NCBI GenBank assembly: GCA_020849855.1
Contig: JADZFO010000007.1
Span: forward strand, 1 to 64,000
Source of the DNA: a bacterium
Lineage (GTDB): Bacteria > 4484-113 > JAFGCY01
Direction: 5' to 3'
Length of the DNA: 64,000 nucleotides
Shown here: positions 57,501 to 64,000 of the stretch, piece by piece
How positions within the stretch are numbered: the stretch's first letter is position 1
Layout: every line of letters starts with the position of its first letter
Position numbers and translations under genes: made by a program
Notes under the pieces: model-generated
Database searches by the model: none
What the model was told of the DNA's origin: nothing
Seen by the model: the letters and a program-made list of their open reading frames with translations, nothing else

Positions 57501-59660
57501 GGGCACCCCGTCCGCGATGGCGTCCTCAATAGCCCTGCTGAGAACCGGCTGCACTTCCGGCGAGTAATAGTGGATCGCCTCGTCAACCGTGGGGGCCGCA
57601 CCGACGGGCAGATCGTGGATCCTGAATACCTCGTCGGTCCAGGTCAGCTGCATGGTCCCCATGTCCAGCTCCCAGCCGCCGACCTGCGCCATGCCGGACA
57701 TCATGTTAAGCAGGTCTTCACGCTTGGCCAGGGCCTCCTGGGCCGCCAGCAGCGCCGTCAGGTCGTAGGCCACGCCAACAAAGCCAACGATGCGGTTCTC
57801 GGCGTCCCGGATAGCGTTAACCGTGAGGTTTACGGCCAGGCGGCTGCCGTCCTTGCCGATGAACGTCCATTGATGCTCTTCAAGCTTGCCGGCCTGTGGC
57901 CGGGCGGTGAACACTTCCAGGCCGCTCTGGACCGGGCGGCCAAACTCGCTGCTCAGCTCCTCCGCGCGCCGCGACACTTCCTCGCGGTCATGCAGCATCA
58001 TCGGGGTACAGCGGCCAATGACTTCCTCGGCGTCATAGCCCAGCATCTTCTCGGCGCCGGCGTTGAAGGAGGTGATTACGCCGCTGATGTCAATCGAGAA
58101 GATCGCAGCCTGGGCACTGTCAAGGACCGCCTGCTGGAAATTGGTGATTGCCGCAAGCGTCTCCTGCACCCGCACCACTTCAGTAATGTCGGTCCTGAGC
58201 GCGACATAGCCTTCGATCTCGCCATCCTTGCTTCGGACGGGCAGGATTGTGGACTCCACCCAGTACTCAGACCCGTTCTTGCGCCGGTTGCAGAACACAC
58301 CATGCCATGTGTTGCCCGCAGTTATGGAGCTCCAGAGTTCCTCATAGAACTGCTGGTCGTGCCTGCCGGAGCTGGTCACCGAGTGGTTCTCACCGATCAG
58401 CTCTTCGCGGCTGAAGCCGGTCTCCATGCAGAAGCGGTCATTCACATAGGTGATCAGACCGTTGGGATCGGTCCGTGACACCAGGGCATGCTTGTTGAGG
58501 GCAAGGTTCATGACCTCCAGCTCGGCGTTGGCCCGGTGAGCCGCCCGCAGTGTCTCCGCCAGGCTGGTGCTCTTGACCTGCAGGTCGTCCACCATCCGGT
58601 TCAGATACAGCGCCAGCTGGGACACCTCATCGCGCCCCCTGAAGCTCAGGCGCTCACTGGTCTCCGGGTCGGTGCTGACCGACTGCATGAAGGCGGAAAT
58701 GCGAAGAAGCCGCGCCAGGACCCGGCGGTCCAGCAGGACCAGCACCAGGCTGGCCATGAGAATGCTGAAGCCCAGGCTCTGGGTGCGGCTGGTCTTCTTC
58801 GCCCCAAGTGCCGTGCGCGAGATGTTCCTCGGGATAGTCACTTCAACCAGGAGAATTGGCTGTCCTTCGATGTCCTGCAACGAGGAATAGGCCAGCAGCT
58901 CATCCGCATTCGGTGCATGGAAGAAGCTGCCCGTCCCCGCGGCCAGCGCTTCTGCCGCCCTGGCCAGAGCGGGCTCTGTCTCCAACTGCGGGGAGAACAG
59001 ATCGACGAACCTCCCGCGCAGCGAGTAGTCAGCATTCAGCTTTTCGATCCGCGCGCTGTCCAGCAGCCGGCCGAAAATGACGAAGCCGGCCGCCGGGCCC
59101 GAGCCGTCCGTGCGCATGACCTGCTGGCTGACCAGCAGCATGACGCCAGCACTGGTCTTCACCAGCCCGCGGTTGCCGCGCAGGTCGGCAGTCTTCCTGA
59201 TCAGGGGGCTGCCGGCCAGTTTCCCGGCGTCCATCAGCTCGTCGATACGCAGTGGCTGCCCGTCTGTGGTGAAGGCCTCGCTGTACAGAATCTCGCCGTC
59301 GCTGCGTACAAAGGTGCAGGAGTTGAAGCCCGGGACCAGGATCGAGTCCCGGCCCAGATTGGCTTCCCTGAAGTGCTGATTGTTGTCGTCCAGGAACTGG
59401 TGCGCGTCATCCCACTGGGACCAGGTCAGGGCGTAGTCCGCCATGTCCTCGATCTCTTTCCCGGGGCCGCCGAGGGCCAGGTTCAGTTCATGCTGGGCCC
59501 AGTCGCGTTCAATGTTGTCAAAGGCGCGGTAGACATACAGATCCTGGGTCAGGATCTCGACAGCCAGATGCCCCAGCAGCAGCAGGCCCAGTACAGACAG
59601 AATCTGCACGCGCAGGGTGTTCCAGGACAGGCTGGGAAGCGGTCGGCGCATCCCTGTCAT
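54489..59660 (-). CDS. Hybrid sensor histidine kinase: CHASE4-HAMP-PAS-HisKA-HATPase-REC-REC-HPt
   Basis: About 1723 residues. TM1 near 20-37, a CHASE4-like sensor (DYALTWSQWDD), TM2 near 300, HAMP, then about five PAS domains (390-1030). HisKA has MSHELRTPMNG (His near 1050), HATPase has DSGIGIS and GTGLGLAI. Two receivers follow with Asp in ILDHMMPE (about 1342) and LMDYHMPG (about 1490). The HPt has AHTVKGGA (about 1660). This is a complete phosphorelay (BarA/EvgS type) lacking only the final regulator. ATG 59660 or 59651 begins the protein. Divergent from gatB (58 bp). Confidence 0.93.
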   Translation of the reverse strand: MTGMRRPLPSLSWNTLRVQILSVLGLLLLGHLAVEILTQDLYVYRAFDNIERDWAQHELNLALGGPGKEIEDMADYALTWSQWDDAHQFLDDNNQHFREANLGRDSILVPGFNSCTFVRSDGEILYSEAFTTDGQPLRIDELMDAGKLAGSPLIRKTADLRGNRGLVKTSAGVMLLVSQQVMRTDGSGPAAGFVIFGRLLDSARIEKLNADYSLRGRFVDLFSPQLETEPALARAAEALAAGTGSFFHAPNADELLAYSSLQDIEGQPILLVEVTIPRNISRTALGAKKTSRTQSLGFSILMASLVLVLLDRRVLARLLRISAFMQSVSTDPETSERLSFRGRDEVSQLALYLNRMVDDLQVKSTSLAETLRAAHRANAELEVMNLALNKHALVSRTDPNGLITYVNDRFCMETGFSREELIGENHSVTSSGRHDQQFYEELWSSITAGNTWHGVFCNRRKNGSEYWVESTILPVRSKDGEIEGYVALRTDITEVVRVQETLAAITNFQQAVLDSAQAAIFSIDISGVITSFNAGAEKMLGYDAEEVIGRCTPMMLHDREEVSRRAEELSSEFGRPVQSGLEVFTARPQAGKLEEHQWTFIGKDGSRLAVNLTVNAIRDAENRIVGFVGVAYDLTALLAAQEALAKREDLLNMMSGMAQVGGWELDMGTMQLTWTDEVFRIHDLPVGAAPTVDEAIHYYSPEVQPVLSRAIEDAIADGVPFDLELPFITALGRRIWVRAMGKPEYVGSRCVRLFGSFQNITARKAAQEALEESEERWQFALEGSGDGVWDWDVSSDRVYYSRQWKAMLGYEEHEIGDSIEEWSSRVHPDDLAAAHAAIELHTSGQVPLYQNVHRMRCKDGGWRWILDRGRMVAQTAEGKPLRIIGTHTDITEQRAMLARIQESEALFKSIIDVLPQRVFWKDREGRFVGANTAFLKDAGMESLDSLVGKTDFEMPWLQQADFYVQTDRRIMETGELEVDILEPLTQASGETIWLSTSKVPLRKPDGEVFGIIGTYLDMSRIKETELELIEAKHQAEMANLAKSEFLATMSHELRTPMNGVLGMLAILLNTQLDRDQRECAEIAQQSADSLLKLLNDILDFSKIEARKLDLEEIDFNLRSVAEEAIQTISGRTAEKNIDLNLIIRPQVPLDLRGDPGRLKQVMLNLLGNAAKFTMEGQVLLELSMLECSEDSTLLRVAVTDSGIGISEDKLGLLFEKFRQADASTTRKYGGTGLGLAICKELSHLMGGEIGVESSLGEGSTFWITARLKRQRLSPVPALPRGYERLHGLKTLVVDDTQQNLEVLRLQLEGVSADVHTALSGAEAMSMLHAALENGRPYEVAILDHMMPEMSGEDLARSIKADERLRDLHLILLTSAGRRGDAQRMLELGFEAYLSKPVTQSQLFDCVVGLVVPSELSDTYVKDSRSIVTKYSLSEARGRQQSVLLVEDNKVNQKVAVRLLEQADYKVTVANDGYEALEALANNSFALVLMDYHMPGIDGLETTRRIRQMDGPMSRVPIAAMTAKAMSGDREACLGAGMDDYLTKPINPQEMFSCIERLTGAAALKAAQQSEAVSAAPAAEQGSVAAVSAQSNAQAGPAVHSGASDSEEAVPMNLAASVERAGDQEFWQILVDTFFEESSQRLLDARTALDAGDLERLTREAHTVKGGASEILAEPVRQAAYALEKCGRAGQIEAAPALLDELEREYQRLQDFIAAALATASADA

Positions 59661-59706
59661 TAACGGCAGAGCCGCGCAAAGGCTTAAACGCCCGGGACTC
59701 AGGCCA

Positions 59707-59712
59707 TACAAT
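59707..59712 (+). promoter_or_regulatory. -10 box TACAAT, leaderless geometry
   Basis: TACAAT is separated by six bases from the gatB GTG, without a ribosome-binding site. Confidence 0.45.
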
Positions 59713-59718
59713 TGGCTT

Positions 59719-61164
<1,446 letters not shown>

Positions 61165-61171
61165 GATAGGT

Positions 61172-61292
61172 CAAAGCGCAGAGACAAAGGGAACGCATAG
61201 ACCGGACCGTGTTGAATCCGGCGCAGGCAGTCCAGAACACGAACAAAAGCCTCCTCTGCGGGACTCTGCGCCCTCTTTGTCTCTGCGTTTGG
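61172..61292. repeat. Short-word inverted repeat between gatB and purL
   Basis: Left arm 61172-61195 and right arm 61268-61292 share CGCAGAGACAAAG in inverse orientation with flanking partial matches. The spacer is about 72 bp. The right arm resembles the segment at 14996-15020. Confidence 0.75.
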
Positions 61293-61318
61293 CTCTGAAG
61301 TCCCCCTGCACCTGCCGC

Positions 61319-61340
61319 TATAATCCCCGACCGGGAAGGC
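61319..61340 (+). promoter_or_regulatory. purL promoter -10 and RBS
   Basis: TATAAT (61319-61324) then GGGAAGG (61333-61339), five bases before ATG 61344. The leader would be about 13-15 nt. Confidence 0.5.
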
Positions 61341-61343
61341 GGC

Positions 61344-64000
61344 ATGGCACAGGACACAGAGAACCCAAAAGCGACGACGGGCGCCGCGCCTGAGGCTGGC
61401 GCCCAGGCAGGCAGGCTCCCGGACACCTACATACCCGACCCGCCCGGCCCTGAGCTGCTGGCGAAGGTCGGCCTGACGCAGGCGGAATACGACAACATCG
61501 TCACCATCCTGCGCCGGAAGCCCAACCTGGTGGAGCTGGGCATCTTCGGGGCGATGTGGAGCGAGCACTGCTCCTACAAGACCAGCCGCCGCCACCTCAA
61601 GAAGTTCCCCGTCACCGGCAAGTACGTCCTGCAGGGCCCCGGCGAAAACGCCGGCGTGATGGACCTGGGGGGCGACTACGCCGTCGTCTTCAAGATCGAG
61701 AGCCATAACCACCCCAGCGCCGTGGAGCCCTTCCAGGGCGCGGCAACCGGCGTGGGCGGCATCATCCGCGACATCTTCGCCATGGGCGCGCGGCCCATCG
61801 CCCTGCTTAACTCCCTGCGCTTTGGCAACCTTACCGAGCTGGCCCCGGTGGGCGGCGAGGAAGAGCACAGCGAAGCCCCGGAGGAGGCCGGCGCCGACGC
61901 GCCTGCCGAAGCCGGCGCCGAAGAAGAGACCCCCGCCGGGGGCCAGATTGACTGGAACGCCGCCCCGGCGCCTTATGTGGTGGTGGTCAACTGGATGACC
62001 AACGCCCGCCGGCCGATCTTCGAGCGCCAGAACGTGGCGCGCCAGGCCGTGGAAGTCATCCGCCAGATCCATGACGATGCGCACAGCGGCATGGGCGGCG
62101 CCGAGGTCCTGGGCTACTGCGTGGTGCCGGACAGCATCCTGCTGGCCCTGCGCGTGCACAGCGCCGAGGGCGTCAACAAGGAAGAGGCCGACGCGGCCGT
62201 GGCCGAAGTGGTGGCCGTGATCAAGGCCCAGCTCGCCCCGGTGGCGGCTGAGGTGCTGCGCCGCGGCGAGCAGCTTTTCGAGACCGGCTACCGCTCCCAG
62301 CGCAAGTTCGACTCCCGGGAGCTGGCCGAGGCCATCAAGCGCATTGAGTTCACCCCCGTGCAGCGCGCCCTGGTGCAGCAGGTCAAGGACTGGCCCTTTG
62401 TGTCCTCGGTCTGGCGCTTTGGGGTCTGCTGGCCCGATTCCGTCCCGGCCACGCGCCGGGTGGAGAAGGCCGGGCCGCTGCCCTACAGCCCCGGCGTCAC
62501 AGCCGAGCAGGCTGCGCGCAACCGCTTCCTGCTGGGCGGCGTGGTCAGCGGCATCGCCCACTACGGCAACTGCATCGGCATCCCCACCGTGGGCGGCGAG
62601 GTGGTCTTCGACCCCTCCTACAGCGGCAACCCCCTGGTCAACGCCATGTGCGTTGGCATCGTGCACAAGAAGAACATCATCAAGGCCATCGCCGATGGGC
62701 CGGGCAACCATGCCCTGATCGTCGGCGCCAAGACCGGCCGCGACGGCGTCCAGGGCGCCACCTTCGCCAGCGTCGAGCTGGCGGCGGACAGCGGCAAGGA
62801 CCGCCCTGCCGTGCAGGTGGGCGACCCCTTCATGGAGAAGCTGCTGCTTGAGGCCACCCTGGAGATCCAGAAGCTGCCCGGCCTGGTCGGCGTTCAGGAC
62901 TTCGGCGCCGCGGGCCTGACCTGCAGCAGTGTGGAGATGGCCGCCCGCGCGGGGACCGGCATGCGCCTGGACCTCGACGCGGTGCCGCAGCGCGCCAGCG
63001 ACCTCAGCGCCTACGAGATGATGCTCTCGGAGAGCCAGGAGCGCATGATGGTCGTGGTGGACCGCGGCCTGGAGGAGCCCTTCCTGGAGGTCTTCCGCAA
63101 GTGGGGCCTGACGGCGGTGCCCTGCGGCCAGGTGCTGGATATCGGCCGCCTGATTGTGATCCACGAGGGCGAGGAAGTCGCCAAGCTGCCCAATGCGCCG
63201 CTGGCCGAGGGCGCGCCTGACTATGACCGGCCCTTCGAGGCGCCGGCCTGGTACCGCGACCGCAAGCCGGCGACAGACGGCGATATCGCCGCCGCCCTGC
63301 AGCGCATCCTGGGCGGGCAGGAAGACGCCCAGGAAGACGCCCAAGAAGGCGGCCAGGAAGGCGGCCAGGAGGCCGGCGATGTTTTCGGGCCCCTGCTGCG
63401 CCGCCTGCTGGAGCACCCCAGCATCGCCAGCAAGTACCCCGTCTACCAGCAGTATGACTATCTGGTGCGCGCCAACACCGTGCAGGGCCCCGGCCTGACG
63501 GATGCCGCGGTGGTGCGGGTCAAGGAGACCGGCCAGGGCCTGGCGGTTTCCTGCGACGGCCCCGGGCGGCATGCCTATCTCGACCCGCGCCTGGGCGGAG
63601 CCCGTGCCGTGCTGGAATCGGCCCGCAATGTGCTGGCCGTCGGCGCCCGGCCGCTGGGCATCACCAACAACCTGAACTTCGGCAACCCCGAGAAGCCCGA
63701 CCGCATGTGGCAGCTCGTTGAAGCCATCGAGGGCATGGCCGAGGCCTGCCGCGAGCTGGAGACGCCCGTCACCGGCGGCAATGTGAGCCTCTATAACGAA
63801 AGCCGCCTGCCGGGCTCGGAGGGCACACTGGCGATCCTGCCCACGCCAACGGTTGGCATGGTGGGCGTGCTGGACAAGTACCAGAACCTGATCCGCAACT
63901 GCACAGAGCGCGAGGGCCTGGAGCTCTTTGTCCTGGGCTCCACCGACGGCCGCCTTGACGGCAGCCTGCTGCTCTTTGACCTGGGCCGCCTGCGGGCCGG
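61344..64000 (+). CDS. purL: Phosphoribosylformylglycinamidine synthase subunit PurL with large insertions (cut by window end)
   Basis: ATP-dependent FGAM synthase catalytic subunit in purine synthesis, partial at the right edge after 885 codons. Conserved parts: ELGIFGAMWSEHCSYK with catalytic His, KIESHNHPSAVEPFQGAATG, NSLRFG, FLLGGVVSGIAHYGNCIGIP, VQDFGAAGLTCSS, MMLSESQERMM, GPGR, NNLNFGNPEKPDRMWQL, TPVTGGNVSLYNE. Between NSLRFG and RNRFLLGG, where standard PurL has about ten residues, lie about 228 residues (163-390): first an Ala/Glu-rich linker, then a folded-looking region (PYVVVVNWMTNARRP, MGGAEVLGYCVVPDS). A second, Gln/Glu/Gly-rich insertion (EDAQEDAQEGGQEGG) lies near residue 658. 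The frame stays open throughout. Confidence 0.9.
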   Translation, partial: MAQDTENPKATTGAAPEAGAQAGRLPDTYIPDPPGPELLAKVGLTQAEYDNIVTILRRKPNLVELGIFGAMWSEHCSYKTSRRHLKKFPVTGKYVLQGPGENAGVMDLGGDYAVVFKIESHNHPSAVEPFQGAATGVGGIIRDIFAMGARPIALLNSLRFGNLTELAPVGGEEEHSEAPEEAGADAPAEAGAEEETPAGGQIDWNAAPAPYVVVVNWMTNARRPIFERQNVARQAVEVIRQIHDDAHSGMGGAEVLGYCVVPDSILLALRVHSAEGVNKEEADAAVAEVVAVIKAQLAPVAAEVLRRGEQLFETGYRSQRKFDSRELAEAIKRIEFTPVQRALVQQVKDWPFVSSVWRFGVCWPDSVPATRRVEKAGPLPYSPGVTAEQAARNRFLLGGVVSGIAHYGNCIGIPTVGGEVVFDPSYSGNPLVNAMCVGIVHKKNIIKAIADGPGNHALIVGAKTGRDGVQGATFASVELAADSGKDRPAVQVGDPFMEKLLLEATLEIQKLPGLVGVQDFGAAGLTCSSVEMAARAGTGMRLDLDAVPQRASDLSAYEMMLSESQERMMVVVDRGLEEPFLEVFRKWGLTAVPCGQVLDIGRLIVIHEGEEVAKLPNAPLAEGAPDYDRPFEAPAWYRDRKPATDGDIAAALQRILGGQEDAQEDAQEGGQEGGQEAGDVFGPLLRRLLEHPSIASKYPVYQQYDYLVRANTVQGPGLTDAAVVRVKETGQGLAVSCDGPGRHAYLDPRLGGARAVLESARNVLAVGARPLGITNNLNFGNPEKPDRMWQLVEAIEGMAEACRELETPVTGGNVSLYNESRLPGSEGTLAILPTPTVGMVGVLDKYQNLIRNCTEREGLELFVLGSTDGRLDGSLLLFDLGRLRA

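Overview
The window is chromosomal DNA from a GC-rich, flagellated bacterium. It has bacterial DnaA, PurL, GatB, EF-P, FlgM/FlgN/FlgK/FlgL/FliW and many secreted proteins with lipobox signal peptides, plus type IV prepilin-like proteins with FxLIE leaders. The order flgM-flgN-flgK-flgL-(DUF6470/YviE-like)-fliW matches the Bacillus-type flagellar locus, but nothing here fixes the phylum. No rRNA, tRNA or CRISPR array was seen. Two AT-richer islands (about 9.66-11.35 kb and 20.96-22.3 kb) stand out by base composition.

Layout. 0-6 kb: two prepilin-like genes, a UvrD/PcrA helicase carrying an odd in-frame insertion, and a lipoprotein with an Fn3 domain and Asp-rich repeats. 6-13 kb: a sugar-nucleotide dehydratase, a DinB-like protein, a thioredoxin-type arsenate reductase or low-MW phosphatase, an AT-rich island bounded by a 98-bp direct repeat, and an orphan ClpB-D2-like AAA+ ATPase. 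13-19 kb: four tandem paralogous small lipoproteins, each with a similar promoter and hairpin leader, then a lipoprotein of fourteen 50-residue repeats. 19-27 kb: a hicBA pair with frameshifted hicA, a PLP-dependent Cys/Met enzyme, an AT-rich DUF3800 island, a PQQ-like propeller lipoprotein, a short RmlA and a membrane protein. 27.4-35.2 kb: the flagellar hook-filament junction operon, interrupted by a 0.57-kb element that encodes an Avd/S23-like four-helix protein between inverted repeats. 35-41 kb: a TolB-like propeller, a Cys-rich repeat protein, TrxB, a prepilin-like protein, DnaA and a pseudo-receiver/HisKA protein. 41-52 kb: TenA, a queuosine pair (YhhQ/QueF), an SDR, two large PKD/Kelch lipoproteins, EF-P and an M24 peptidase. 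52-64 kb: panB-panC-panD, a giant hybrid histidine kinase, gatB and an unusually long purL cut by the window edge.

Three patterns cross gene boundaries. (1) At least ten genes have a TANNAT-like -10 box 6-7 nt before ATG or GTG and no Shine-Dalgarno sequence, which predicts leaderless mRNAs. (2) Short-word repeats, often as inverted arms, recur in intergenic DNA and inside two genes (uvrD and a prepilin gene); one pair encloses the Avd-like gene. I regard this as the best candidate for an undescribed mobile or RNA-processing element. (3) Secreted lipoproteins are numerous and mosaic, with shared N-termini or shared unnamed domains joined to different C-terminal modules.
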